A DNA stretch of 64,000 nt from JACMLD01 sp044223995 (lineage in GTDB: Bacteria; Bacteroidota; Bacteroidia; Chitinophagales; Chitinophagaceae), in contig JBGALE010000007.1 in assembly GCA_044223995.1 (NCBI GenBank), forward strand, positions 1-64,000, given 5' to 3'. The notes under the pieces were generated by a model that was not told the origin of the DNA, ran no database searches, and saw only the letters and a list, made by a program, of their open reading frames with translations. Position numbers and translations under genes: made by a program. Below are positions 52,623 through 61,554 of this stretch, piece after piece (positions within the stretch are counted from its first letter, which is position 1; each line of letters begins with the position of its first letter).

Positions 52623-53876
52623 TTAATTTTTAATCTTGATAAAACTTTCACTGTCCATTAAATACTGTGCATTGGCAGCCACAGAATCTGTTTCAGCAAT
52701 ACCATTTAAAACCTGGATATGATTTTGATGTGTAATGCCGGTATTAATCTTGTGGGCTTTAAATCCTCTGCCGGTTTTCTCAAATACTACTTTATCCAAT
52801 CCTAAAGAAACAACTGCATCTTTAGGTAACCAGAAAGCATCCTTTGTGTTACCATAGATGGTGGCCCGGATCTGGCTGCCAATTGGAATTTTCAGTATAT
52901 TGTTATTAAAGTAAACCCTTACCGACAAAGTTTTGCTTTCTTTATTATAGAACGGTTCAACGAAATCTATCTTAGCCATAAAATCTTTTTCTGGTGCAGT
53001 TTCAGGAACTATTCTTACAGAATTACCTGTTTTAATCAAGCCCTGATTTTCTCCATAAATATGTAAAATAGCCCATGCCCTTTCAGGATTGTACACAGTA
53101 AAAATGGACTGCCCCTTTTGCAAATACATACCCTCTTTCAGTGAAAGTTCTTCAGTAATTAAGGAAATATCTTTCATAATTCCCGGTTCTTTATTCATGC
53201 CGGTACCATTGGCGGCCTCATGAATATGCCCGCTGTAATTACTATACACAGCAACTGTTAATGATGGTTTACCAGATAGTATCACCTGCTGCAATTGCTG
53301 ATTGCTCATTCCTAATAGCAATAATTTTTCTTTTGCAGCTTGAATGAATGCTGTATTGCCTGCGTCATTTTTTAAAAGGAATAAGAGGTTTTGCTGCGCC
53401 GTCATTAATTCCGGACTGTAGATATCAAGTATATGCTGGCCTCTACTTATTTTCTGATAACGAAAACGTACATATAGCTTTTCAATTCTTCCTGCAATCC
53501 TTGATGAAATGCTGCCCACTTCTCTTGTATCATAAGCGATATTACCCAACGCTTCGATTTCAATTTGTTCTTCTTTTTTCTGAATGGTTACAATAGGAAT
53601 TTTGGAAATTACAAATTCATTAGTAGGCTGTAATAAGGATTCTAATTCAATGTCATCAGATTTCATGCCGTCCATTTGTTTCTTTACTAATGTCATTCCG
53701 CAAATAGGGCAATTTCCAGGCTTATCTTTCAATACCTGCGGATGCATTGAGCAGGTATAGATTTCCTGCATAGCTTCCATATTATGTTGTGAATGAACAT
53801 CAGTTTTTTTATTATCGTTGCAACTAAGTATGATAATAATAAAAAATGCAAGTATTTTAAATTTTGTCTTTCTCAT
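52623..53876 (-). CDS. cusB: CusB-type efflux adaptor with HMBD (copy 1)
   Basis: 417 aa. Signal/lipobox region IIILSC (Cys19), His/Met linker, one HMBD (YTCSMHPQVLKDKPGNCPIC) and GMTLV, then the adaptor fold: ISSRIAGRIEKLYVRFRYQK, SGHIHEAANGTGMN, LKEGMYLQKGQSIFTVYNPE, barrel with KIDFVEPFYNKESKTLSVR. Its ATG overlaps the TolC-type gene stop by 4 nt. Clearly homologous to the adaptor downstream but well diverged, so the duplication is old. Confidence 0.88.
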   Translation of the reverse strand: MRKTKFKILAFFIIIILSCNDNKKTDVHSQHNMEAMQEIYTCSMHPQVLKDKPGNCPICGMTLVKKQMDGMKSDDIELESLLQPTNEFVISKIPIVTIQKKEEQIEIEALGNIAYDTREVGSISSRIAGRIEKLYVRFRYQKISRGQHILDIYSPELMTAQQNLLFLLKNDAGNTAFIQAAKEKLLLLGMSNQQLQQVILSGKPSLTVAVYSNYSGHIHEAANGTGMNKEPGIMKDISLITEELSLKEGMYLQKGQSIFTVYNPERAWAILHIYGENQGLIKTGNSVRIVPETAPEKDFMAKIDFVEPFYNKESKTLSVRVYFNNNILKIPIGSQIRATIYGNTKDAFWLPKDAVVSLGLDKVVFEKTGRGFKAHKINTGITHQNHIQVLNGIAETDSVAANAQYLMDSESFIKIKN

Positions 53877-55129
53877 CTTATTTCAATTAACCGGTCTAAT
53901 GCAACTTGTATTTTAAGTGCCTGGTTGAGTAATTCTGCATATTCCAATTGTGTCATATACAAAGTATCCCACGCATCAAAGAGCATAAATAATTCCTCTG
54001 TATTTTGCTCATAACCCAATTGCATAGTTTTATAATTATTCTTTAGTGCAGGAATGATATTTTCATCATATAACCTGATTTGTTTAATTTTTAATTCTAA
54101 CTCATTCCGCATACTGTAAGCCATGCCACTATATTCATTTACGATCATTTCCTTCTGAGATTTCAAAGCATCCACTTTCCATTTCAGGCTTTCAATAGTA
54201 GCTTTATTCATTTTAGAAGACCATTTTGTAAGTGGCAATTTCATCATTCCCATGAGTGTGTATTGCATGGGAAAGCCTCCAAATCCAAACATGTGTTCAT
54301 ACCGGATCCCAAACTGTGGCTTCAGGCTTTGCCGCTCCGTTTCTTGTTTCAGCCAGGTAATATTGATGTCTTTATCGATAGCTTTTAAATCACTGCGGTT
54401 GCTATAAAAAAGTGTGCTATCAAATATAATTGCAGAATAGTCTTTCAACTGATAAGTAGTATCAATATCAAAAGGCACTGCCGCATTTCTTCCCATCAAC
54501 GTATTGATGCGGATACGTTTTTCTTTAATATCACTTTCAAACATCAGCCTCATGTTCTGTACATTTCCCAATGCTGCCTTTGCTTTATAATAAGCACTAA
54601 TTTTTTCCAACCCATTCTTATAACGTATCTCCGCATTCTTAATCATAAAATCCAGTAACTTTTCATTCTGATCAAGAATAGCAAGTTTTTTCTTGAGTAC
54701 AAGCCATTCAAAATAAAATTGTTTAGCATCACTAACCAGTTCATTAAGTGATACATTCTTTTTCTCTTTTTCAACAGAGGACATGGCTTCCATATAAGCA
54801 GCATCGGCATTTTGCTTTTTACGGTTAGGGATCATCTGCTGTCCCCCAATCATATATTGCCCCATGCCGGTTCCTCCCATATCATTTTTCTTCCACAGAC
54901 CGGTGTTATAGGGAACCATCCACAGACCGGAACTAAATTCAGGCGGCATCCAGCTTTTGGCACCTCTGGCTGCTTCATCCATTGAGCGAATTTCATTGTT
55001 GAACATTTTTACAACAGGGTGCGAAACCTTGATGCTATCAATGATAGCATTCAGTTTTAACATTTGCGCCTTAGCGTTAATGGCACCAGTTAAAATCAGT
55101 AATACCGTAAGTAGTTTATTCTTTAACAT
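53873..55129 (-). CDS. cusC: TolC/CusC-type outer-membrane efflux channel
   Basis: 418 aa. Signal peptide ending INAKAQ, then a TolC-family fold: LNAIIDSIKVSHPVVKMFNN, long amphipathic coiled coils, NGLEKISAYYKAKAALGNVQ and the mirror repeat LGYEQNTEELFMLFDAWDTL. No lipid-anchor Cys is seen. It completes a CusCBA-type system with the split RND pump and two adaptors. It overlaps the pump's stop by 14 nt. Confidence 0.85.
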   Translation of the reverse strand: MLKNKLLTVLLILTGAINAKAQMLKLNAIIDSIKVSHPVVKMFNNEIRSMDEAARGAKSWMPPEFSSGLWMVPYNTGLWKKNDMGGTGMGQYMIGGQQMIPNRKKQNADAAYMEAMSSVEKEKKNVSLNELVSDAKQFYFEWLVLKKKLAILDQNEKLLDFMIKNAEIRYKNGLEKISAYYKAKAALGNVQNMRLMFESDIKEKRIRINTLMGRNAAVPFDIDTTYQLKDYSAIIFDSTLFYSNRSDLKAIDKDINITWLKQETERQSLKPQFGIRYEHMFGFGGFPMQYTLMGMMKLPLTKWSSKMNKATIESLKWKVDALKSQKEMIVNEYSGMAYSMRNELELKIKQIRLYDENIIPALKNNYKTMQLGYEQNTEELFMLFDAWDTLYMTQLEYAELLNQALKIQVALDRLIEIR

Positions 55130-57041
55130 CTATTAGTTCAATTTTACCTTTTCTTTTTAATTCCCTTTCTTTTATTATTTCAAAAATTACAGGGGTGATG
55201 AGTAAGACATAAATGGTGGAAGTAATTGTTCCTCCAATTAAAGGAATAGTAATCGGACGCATGATATCACTTCCTACTCCGGTTGCCCAAAGAATGGGAA
55301 TCAAACCGAATAGTCCAACAGAAACCGTCATTAATTTTGGCCGTAATCTTTTTGCAGCGCCTTCAATTACATATTCCCTGATGATAGCAGGTGTTACTGT
55401 TTCTTTCGAGTTGCCATACTTTGCCACCATATTCTGCATTGCTTCATTCAGGTATATTGTCATGAGCATGGCTGTTTCTATCGCCATACCAAACAATGCA
55501 ATAAAACCAACAGCTACAGCCACTGACAAATTCACTCCATAGAAATACACCATGAACACACCACCGATTAATGCAAAGGGAACGGTGATCATGGTGACCA
55601 GCGATTCTTTAAAGGAATGATAAGTGAAATACAAAACCATGAAGATGATGACAAAAACTATTGGCATAATCATGGCCAATGTTTTATTAGCCCTTATCTG
55701 GTTTTCCCATTGGCCGCTCCATTCTAAAAAATATCCTTTAGGTAGCTTTGTTATCATTTGGTTGAGTTTCTTTTGGGCGTCCTCTACTGTGCTTCCCAAA
55801 TCTCTTTCCCGTACATTAAATAACACTGTTCCCCGGAGCATGGCATTTTCTGAATTGATCATAGGCGGCCCGTCAGTTATTTTTATATCTGCCACCGCTT
55901 CCAATGGTATGGGACCAAAACTCATTGTTTGCACCTGTAATCTTTTCAATGATTCAAGGTTGTTACGAAAATCCTGGCCATACCTGGCATTGACAGAAAA
56001 ACGCTGACGGCCTTCAATGGTAGTAGTGAGTTTCATTCCGCCCAATGCGCTTTCAATAACTAAATTCACATCATCCACGCTTAACCCATATCTTCCAATT
56101 TCATCCCGTTTGATAACGATGTCAATGTATTTACCCCCAGTTATAGGTTCCACATACAAATCTTTTACACCGTCAATTCCTTCTAATTGCTTTTTGATAG
56201 TTTGTGCAAATGCATAAATAGTATCAAGGTTTTGTCCATACACTTTCAACCCGACATCTGTTCGGATACCCGTAGAAAGCATATTAATCCGATTAATGAT
56301 AGGTTGTGTCCAACCGTTAGTTATGCCGGGGATTTGCAACTTAGCATTCAGTTCATTGATAATGTCATCTTTTGTCATGCCCTTACGCCATTCATTTTTG
56401 GGTTTCAGCAAAATGATAGTCTCAATCATACTGACAGGGGAATTGTCTGTTGCAGTATTTGCCCTGCCAGCTTTACCCAATACATGAGAAACTTCGGGCA
56501 CAGTACTGATTATTTTATCCTGCACCTGCAATAATCTCTTAGCTTCTGAATTAGAAACATCAGGTAAAGTAACCGGCATAAATAATAGAGAGCCTTCATC
56601 CAACGGCGGCATGAATTCAGAACCTAATCTTGTCATCATAATTATTCCTACTGTTAATGCAATAAGATTGATACCTATTGTTGTTTTACGCCAGCGCAAG
56701 CACCATTTTAAAATGGGCGTATAAATTCTTTCTAATGTTCTTGTAATGGGGTTGGCACTTTCGGGTTTTAATTTTCCTTTCAGAAAAAAAGAAATTAGCA
56801 CGGGTGTTAATGTAATTGCCAAAAAAGCATCTATCAACAGGATAAACGTTTTTGTCCAGGCAAGAGGTTGGAAAAGTTTCCCTTCCATACCAGTTAAAAG
56901 GAATACCGGAAGAAAAGATGTAACCACTATGATAGTTGAATAGAAAACCCCTGGTCCAACCTGTTGGGAGGCCTTTTCTATAATCACATCCCTTTCTTCA
57001 GATGTCAACGGATCCTTATTTCGTTTAAACCAATTTGCCAT
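55116..57041 (-). CDS. cusA: CusA-type RND pump, C-terminal half (split gene)
   Basis: 641 aa. Starts MANWFKRNKDPLTSEERD and at once shows the sequence expected for membrane helices 5-6 of CusA (GVFYSTIIVVTSFLPVFLLT, then GMEGKLFQPLAWTKTF), the second periplasmic loop (GSEFMPPLDEGSLLFMPVTL, RTDVGLKVYGQN) and helices 7-12 (GFIALFGMAIETAMLMTIYL, RLRPKLMTVSVGLFGLIPIL). Only the first four helices are missing; these are in the adjacent upstream ORF. The join falls in a cytoplasmic loop. The ATG is 2 nt after the other half's stop, with an in-frame TAA 9 nt further upstream. Confidence 0.85.
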   Translation of the reverse strand: MANWFKRNKDPLTSEERDVIIEKASQQVGPGVFYSTIIVVTSFLPVFLLTGMEGKLFQPLAWTKTFILLIDAFLAITLTPVLISFFLKGKLKPESANPITRTLERIYTPILKWCLRWRKTTIGINLIALTVGIIMMTRLGSEFMPPLDEGSLLFMPVTLPDVSNSEAKRLLQVQDKIISTVPEVSHVLGKAGRANTATDNSPVSMIETIILLKPKNEWRKGMTKDDIINELNAKLQIPGITNGWTQPIINRINMLSTGIRTDVGLKVYGQNLDTIYAFAQTIKKQLEGIDGVKDLYVEPITGGKYIDIVIKRDEIGRYGLSVDDVNLVIESALGGMKLTTTIEGRQRFSVNARYGQDFRNNLESLKRLQVQTMSFGPIPLEAVADIKITDGPPMINSENAMLRGTVLFNVRERDLGSTVEDAQKKLNQMITKLPKGYFLEWSGQWENQIRANKTLAMIMPIVFVIIFMVLYFTYHSFKESLVTMITVPFALIGGVFMVYFYGVNLSVAVAVGFIALFGMAIETAMLMTIYLNEAMQNMVAKYGNSKETVTPAIIREYVIEGAAKRLRPKLMTVSVGLFGLIPILWATGVGSDIMRPITIPLIGGTITSTIYVLLITPVIFEIIKERELKRKGKIELIDVKE

Positions 57042-57043
57042 GT

Positions 57044-58333
57044 TTATACTTTATTAGATGACTGAGTTTTTAGTGTTTGGGCTTCGCTGATGTGCCGGTA
57101 AGCGTTTTCCACCATTACGATGCCATCATCCACCACCACACCAATGGCCAATGCAATACCTGTTAAAGACATAATGTTAGAGGATATGCCAAACATTTGA
57201 AGGAATATGAAACCTGCTGCTACTGAAATAGGTAACTGAATGAGAATGATTACGGCACTGCGCCAGTGAAACAAAAAAAGGAGTACTACAATGGAGACGG
57301 TAATGATCTCCTCAATCAATGTTCCTTTTACTGAAGCTATTGCTTCCTGTATTAATGTACTTCTGTCGTAAGAGGTTTTAAATGTCACACCTTCCGGCAA
57401 ACCCTTTTGCACTTCAGTCATTTTTTCTTTTACGGCTTCAATCACTTTGTTTGCATTCTCCCCATAGCGCATTACTACAATGCCGCCCACTACTTCACCT
57501 TTTCCATCCATATCGAAAATACCCAAACGCAGATCACCGCCCATTTGTACTGAACCGATGTCTTTTACCCGTACAGGAATACCATTATAATTCCCCAAAG
57601 CTATACTCTCCACATCTTCTTTATTTTTGATATAGCCTAACCCCCGAATGATATAGGCCATATCTGCCATTTCAAATTTTCTTCCTCCAACATCATTATT
57701 ATTGGCTTTTACCTTATTCATTACATCCATCAGAGAGATATTGTAATACTGCAATTTTACCGGATCTACTATCAGTTGATACTGTTTTTCAAACCCACCA
57801 AACGATGCTACTTCTGCTACCCCGGGAACAGTTTGCAAAGCAAACTTTACATACCAGTCCTGTAAAGCCCTTTGTTCTCCTAAATCCATTTTGGGTGCAT
57901 CGAGATGATACCAAAAGATGTGCCCCACGCCAGTGCCATCTGGTCCCAATGTAGGCGTGATACCTTGTGGTAACAATCGTTGTGCATAATTTAACCGTTC
58001 CAATACTCTTGTTCTTGCCCAATAGATATCTACATTATCTTCAAAGATTACATAGACAAAACTCATTCCGAACATAGAAGTACCCCTGATGTTCTTGATC
58101 TTTGGAATGCCCTGCAGATTGCTCACTAACGGATAGGTCACCTGGTCCTCAATCACCTGAGGACTCCGTCCCATCCACTCTGTAAAAACAATCACCTGGT
58201 TTTCGCTCAAATCAGGAATAGCATCAATGGGATTTTGTTTGATGGAATAAATACCATACGCAAACAGTCCTCCGGCGATAAGTAAAACAACGAACCTGTT
58301 GCGTAAAGCCAGAGCAATTAATTTTTCAACCAT
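57044..58333 (-). CDS. cusA: CusA-type RND pump, N-terminal half (split gene)
   Basis: 429 aa. Helix 1 and the first periplasmic loop (NPIDAIPDLSENQVIVFTEW, GRSPQVIEDQVTYPLVSNLQ) plus helices 2-4, ending GVVVDDGIVMVENAYRHISE, with the Asp of the proton path, and a short tail TLKTQSSNKV. Complete CusA proteins are over 1000 aa and continue from this point; here a TAA stops the frame and the rest is a separate ORF. If both halves insert side by side they could rebuild the pump; otherwise the system is dead. Confidence 0.85.
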   Translation of the reverse strand: MVEKLIALALRNRFVVLLIAGGLFAYGIYSIKQNPIDAIPDLSENQVIVFTEWMGRSPQVIEDQVTYPLVSNLQGIPKIKNIRGTSMFGMSFVYVIFEDNVDIYWARTRVLERLNYAQRLLPQGITPTLGPDGTGVGHIFWYHLDAPKMDLGEQRALQDWYVKFALQTVPGVAEVASFGGFEKQYQLIVDPVKLQYYNISLMDVMNKVKANNNDVGGRKFEMADMAYIIRGLGYIKNKEDVESIALGNYNGIPVRVKDIGSVQMGGDLRLGIFDMDGKGEVVGGIVVMRYGENANKVIEAVKEKMTEVQKGLPEGVTFKTSYDRSTLIQEAIASVKGTLIEEIITVSIVVLLFLFHWRSAVIILIQLPISVAAGFIFLQMFGISSNIMSLTGIALAIGVVVDDGIVMVENAYRHISEAQTLKTQSSNKV

Positions 58334-58377
58334 AGTTCAGATTTTCTCTTAATTAATATCTAATTATAAAATCCTTC

Positions 58378-58827
58378 TCAGTCTTTCTGATTGGTTTTCT
58401 TTTTAACCTCAGTTAAATCCATACCGCATTTCGGACATTTACCAGACTTATCGCTGGTCACATCCGGGTGCATTGGGCAGGTGTATAATTTCATTACCTG
58501 CATTTTCATTTTTTCTTTTGGAGTTAATACCAGGTCTTTGCCGCATTCAGGACATTTACCCGGCTTATCACTTACTACTGTTACGTGTATGGGACAGGAA
58601 TAATTTTTTTTGGCACCCATTTTCATTTCCTCTTTTTTTGAAAGCTGCAGTTTCATGCCGCATATCGGGCAATTACCCGGTTTGGTCATTGCTACAGTAT
58701 CATGCATAGGACAGGTATAAAAAACTTTGTGGGCTGTTACATCCTTTTTACCCGCTTTGTTTTGAGCGAACAGGCTTACTGACATGATGGTTAAAGCTGC
58801 CATCAGCAGCATTTTAATTGATTTCAT
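58378..58827 (-). CDS. Periplasmic protein with three tandem HMBD repeats
   Basis: 149 aa. Signal peptide ending LFAQN, then three heavy-metal-binding repeats: FYTCPMHDTVAMTKPGNCPI, YSCPIHVTVVSDKPGKCPEC and YTCPMHPDVTSDKSGKCPKC, each followed by GM/GK-D-L-type endings and separated by KEEMKM or KEKMKM spacers. The middle repeat has CPIH and CGKDL instead of CPMH and CGMxL, and may bind differently. It is 44 nt downstream of cusA. A degenerate paralogue is at 61015-61455. Confidence 0.85.
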   Translation of the reverse strand: MKSIKMLLMAALTIMSVSLFAQNKAGKKDVTAHKVFYTCPMHDTVAMTKPGNCPICGMKLQLSKKEEMKMGAKKNYSCPIHVTVVSDKPGKCPECGKDLVLTPKEKMKMQVMKLYTCPMHPDVTSDKSGKCPKCGMDLTEVKKKTNQKD

Positions 58828-58863
58828 TTTTGTAAAATTTTGTGTAAAGTGAATTAATGTATT

Positions 58864-58889
58864 TTATAGGCATTCATCAATGCCTATAA
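58864..58889 (-). promoter_or_regulatory. Hairpin between the HYC_CC_PP gene and the triple-HMBD gene
   Basis: TTATAGGCATT-CATC-AATGCCTATAA is a perfect 11-bp stem, followed by a second imperfect stem (CTGACAATT/AATTGCCCGG, about 58890-58912). The corresponding spacer of the duplicated module (about 61486-61545) keeps both stems in altered form, which suggests a functional RNA structure or a terminator. Confidence 0.5.
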
Positions 58890-58928
58890 CCTGACAATTA
58901 AATTGCCCGGCATAAAAAATATGATTGT

Positions 58929-59327
58929 TTAAATCAGGAAAACACAATTGCGGATGTATACCGCAACGCCGCTACTTCGGAGTGGGACACTATTGTCAGG
59001 TTTTTCGTCTGTAGCACAGGAAAAATCGTTAGAAGGAACCTGAATAGAATTAACAGGTAAGGCAAATGAAAAAATCTGAATTATAAGTGATCCCGTCTCG
59101 GTAAATTTCTGATCAGCAGTATTTTTAACAAGCAAATGCTTATCCTTGCAGCACCCTTTCTCTTTCTCATTACTTTCCTTCATGCCGCAATTACTACAGA
59201 TCTGGGATTTATTAGTTCCCAGTCCCCAACCGGCAAGTTCGCCCATACAGTAGTGCATTTGTAAAACAACACCGGTGGAAGTGATGAGATACACTAAAGC
59301 TAATATGGTTACTGCGATTTTTTTCAC
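58929..59327 (-). CDS. HYC_CC_PP-family exported small protein, copy 1
   Basis: 132 aa. An N-terminal hydrophobic signal or anchor followed by LQMHYCMGELAGWGLGTN, then ICSNCGMKE, KEKGCCKDKH and a C-terminal half ending GVAVYIRNCVFLI. HYC near the N-terminus and the CC pair are the marks of this Bacteroidota family. The typical PP is replaced by VPLRSSG here. Predicted periplasmic metal binder. It shares the last 13 residues exactly with the paralogue at 61555. Confidence 0.75.
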   Translation of the reverse strand: MKKIAVTILALVYLITSTGVVLQMHYCMGELAGWGLGTNKSQICSNCGMKESNEKEKGCCKDKHLLVKNTADQKFTETGSLIIQIFSFALPVNSIQVPSNDFSCATDEKPDNSVPLRSSGVAVYIRNCVFLI

Positions 59328-59488
59328 TTTTTAATTACTATATGACGCATAAAATTAGCATTATAATATCCTTAAAAATATGACTCAGGTTTGTTTTATT
59401 AATGACATTTATCACAACAATCACCCAAGTTGGGATGCTGAAATTAGACTATCGTATTTCCTTAAAGCTAAACTAACAATTATATATC

Positions 59489-59514
59489 ATTTGTGCAAGC
59501 AGGCTTGCACAAAT
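59489..59514 (-). terminator. Inverted repeat downstream of the putative nuclease gene
   Basis: ATTTGTGCAAGC-AG-GCTTGCACAAAT is a perfect 12-bp inverted repeat just past the stop of the 59531 gene (minus strand). There is no strong T-tract after it, so it may be a terminator or a protein-binding palindrome. Confidence 0.5.
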
Positions 59515-59530
59515 ACCGAAACAGTTTTGC

Positions 59531-60778
59531 TCATACCCTTTTTGCAATCTTTTCCATTACCAGGTGGTTCTCCCCGAACTTACATAGAGCATCGCAATGA
59601 TTACGCAGTTCGGAGAACAGGATGTATTTGATAACCACATTATTTTGCTTTACGGCCGGACGGCATAATTGCATACACACATCTTTCTCCCTTTTATCAG
59701 GCACAATTAAATAAAACACTTCATCTCCATCAGCAATGGAATAACTTAAATCAGTTAACCTTAAAATCCCTGAATATATACTGGTACTTTTTTCTACTTC
59801 AAAAGCAGCAATTACATTATTGGTCCCTTTTTGAAACCATAAAACGTCAATCAGTTTTACTGTATTCAAAGTTTCTTTATCCAGATTAATTTCCGGAAAC
59901 TGTTGCAAACTAATGAATGAGAAACTATTCCCGCAGTGGGATCTGGATCTGTCATTAGAAGCTGCTATCACATCATAGCCTAATGTGTTACCGATTTTCA
60001 AAAGATGATATTGCATTTCTGTATGCAGGTTTTCCTCTTCCTTTTCCTCATTCACATCATGCTGCCGTTTCTCTATTAACTTTTCCAGTTTTTTACGTTC
60101 CGGTTCGGATAAATATTCATCAGTGCCCAATATCAGTTTTTGCGTCCCTATCTCAAAAAGCAATCCAGCAATGGCTCCTAAATCGGTGGACAATTCAGAC
60201 CGATGCTGATTATTAGTATCCACCATCACTTCTCTCAGCTTCAAATATTCACTCCAGTTGCCTAATTTCTTTTTGTCTTTAAACAGGAAATTGAACCCGT
60301 TGATGATAGCCGTATTAAAAGGCGGAATAATAGTAGGGTGCAGAAAATACAAAATGCTTGCCACTGATGGCCCAAGTCCTTTAATTTTTAAACTGTCCAG
60401 CCTGATGATCTCTTTTAGTAGTTGTTCTTCTGATTTTGCGTTCAGGCAGTTCTCTAAAAATTGTCCGAATGCCTGTTTATTGGCTTCATTCTCATAAATA
60501 TCAGGTATTCGCAATTTGGGCTTCCAATAAAAAGGATGAGCTGCACCTTCAAATACCTGCTTTTGTTCTGTTATACAAGTCAACACAAACTCTAACGAAG
60601 AGCCTTTAAAATCATTGGGAAACTGCTTCGTTTTAATATCTTCAATTACCTGCATCACTCCCCGGCGAATAGAACGAAAAGCTTTGAGCCGTTCTTCATT
60701 ATTGATAAACCAGGTATTGAAAACAGACTGGTTATCTTCTTTGTACTGCCGGATGACTTGGTTTAAATCTTTGTTCAT
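59531..60778 (-). CDS. Putative PD-(D/E)XK endonuclease with glycosylase-like helical N-terminus
   Basis: 415 aa from the ATG at 60778 (an upstream GTG at 60802 is less likely). The N-terminal half is helical with LDSLKIKGLGPSVASILYFL, a helix-hairpin-helix-like DNA-binding turn, and PPFNTAIINGFNFLF. The C-terminal part shows KLIDVLWFQKGTNNVIAAF followed by EVEKSTSIYSGILRLTDL: Asp in IDVLW and Glu-Val-Glu-Lys make a PD-(D/E)XK-type site, as in several restriction-type nucleases. No methyltransferase neighbour is seen. It interrupts the metal genes and lies exactly between two copies of a duplicated module. Confidence 0.6.
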   Translation of the reverse strand: MNKDLNQVIRQYKEDNQSVFNTWFINNEERLKAFRSIRRGVMQVIEDIKTKQFPNDFKGSSLEFVLTCITEQKQVFEGAAHPFYWKPKLRIPDIYENEANKQAFGQFLENCLNAKSEEQLLKEIIRLDSLKIKGLGPSVASILYFLHPTIIPPFNTAIINGFNFLFKDKKKLGNWSEYLKLREVMVDTNNQHRSELSTDLGAIAGLLFEIGTQKLILGTDEYLSEPERKKLEKLIEKRQHDVNEEKEEENLHTEMQYHLLKIGNTLGYDVIAASNDRSRSHCGNSFSFISLQQFPEINLDKETLNTVKLIDVLWFQKGTNNVIAAFEVEKSTSIYSGILRLTDLSYSIADGDEVFYLIVPDKREKDVCMQLCRPAVKQNNVVIKYILFSELRNHCDALCKFGENHLVMEKIAKRV

Positions 60779-61014
60779 ATACCTGTAATAAAGACAATAC
60801 ACATTACTTGCAGCAACTTTTTTTTCTTATAAAAATCATTTTAAGCAACTGCCAGAAAAATTGTCCAATGGTTTTTAAGATACTCATTTTTAAAGCGGAT
60901 GATCCACCAACACCTATTCAAGATACCCAAAATAAGCATAAACGAAAAGGCTTTTTTAAATCAACGCTCAGCAGGCAGGAATTGAAGATCGCCTGCCCGC
61001 CTGATAAAGCAAAA

Positions 61015-61455
61015 TTACCTGCTATTGCGCACTTTACTTTTTACCTGTAAAATACCCATACCACAGATGGAACATTTGCCAGCTTCGGCTATACCTTTTA
61101 CAGGGCTCATCGAACATTTGTCCAGGTTCATTACCTGAAGTTTCATTTGTTCTTTAGGAGAAGCTGTTGAATATACAAGACAGTCAGGACAGAGTGGTGA
61201 TTTAACAGCACCTGCATAATAATCAGAAACTGTATTATTTGTTTTTGTTACATTACTTTTCATTTGCTCCTTTGCGGACAGGCTGGTCAAAAGCCCTGCT
61301 TTTAAAAATGCGCCCGTACTTACAAAAACTTTAGAAGACGATTGTATTTTCATCACTTCCATTTTCATTTGTTCTTTTTTAGATTGGTTTTGAGCAATAG
61401 CGGAAATTGTCAGGATGGAAAAAACTGCCATCATCAGTATTCTAAGAGATTTCAT
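61015..61455 (-). CDS. Degenerate HMBD repeat protein (paralogue of the triple-HMBD protein)
   Basis: 146 aa. Signal peptide ending AIAQN, then the KEQMKMEVMK, KEQMKSNVTK and KEQMKLQVMN spacers that also separate the repeats of the protein at 58378, but only the last repeat still has metal ligands (DKCSMSPVKGIAEAGKCSIC, then GMGIL). The two earlier ones have lost their CPMH and CPxCGM residues; the second keeps CPDC. It is probably a duplicated copy that is decaying or has changed role. Confidence 0.75.
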   Translation of the reverse strand: MKSLRILMMAVFSILTISAIAQNQSKKEQMKMEVMKIQSSSKVFVSTGAFLKAGLLTSLSAKEQMKSNVTKTNNTVSDYYAGAVKSPLCPDCLVYSTASPKEQMKLQVMNLDKCSMSPVKGIAEAGKCSICGMGILQVKSKVRNSR

Positions 61456-61554
61456 TGTAGTATTTTTTAATTGTAAGAATTTGAATGTATTGATAGGGCA
61501 TATTTTAATGCCAATAGCCGGGCAATATATTGCCTGGTGTAAAAAAATATAATT

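Noticed and set aside
57038..57053. A simple one-base sequencing error as the sole cause of the cusA split
   Set aside because: Stops occur in both frames around the joint, so one base change would not restore a single open frame by itself, though it cannot be excluded without other data.
60808..61050. 80-aa plus-strand open frame in the gap after the nuclease gene
   Set aside because: It runs into the 3' end of the convergent HMBD gene, has no recognised motif and no start signal; treated as chance.
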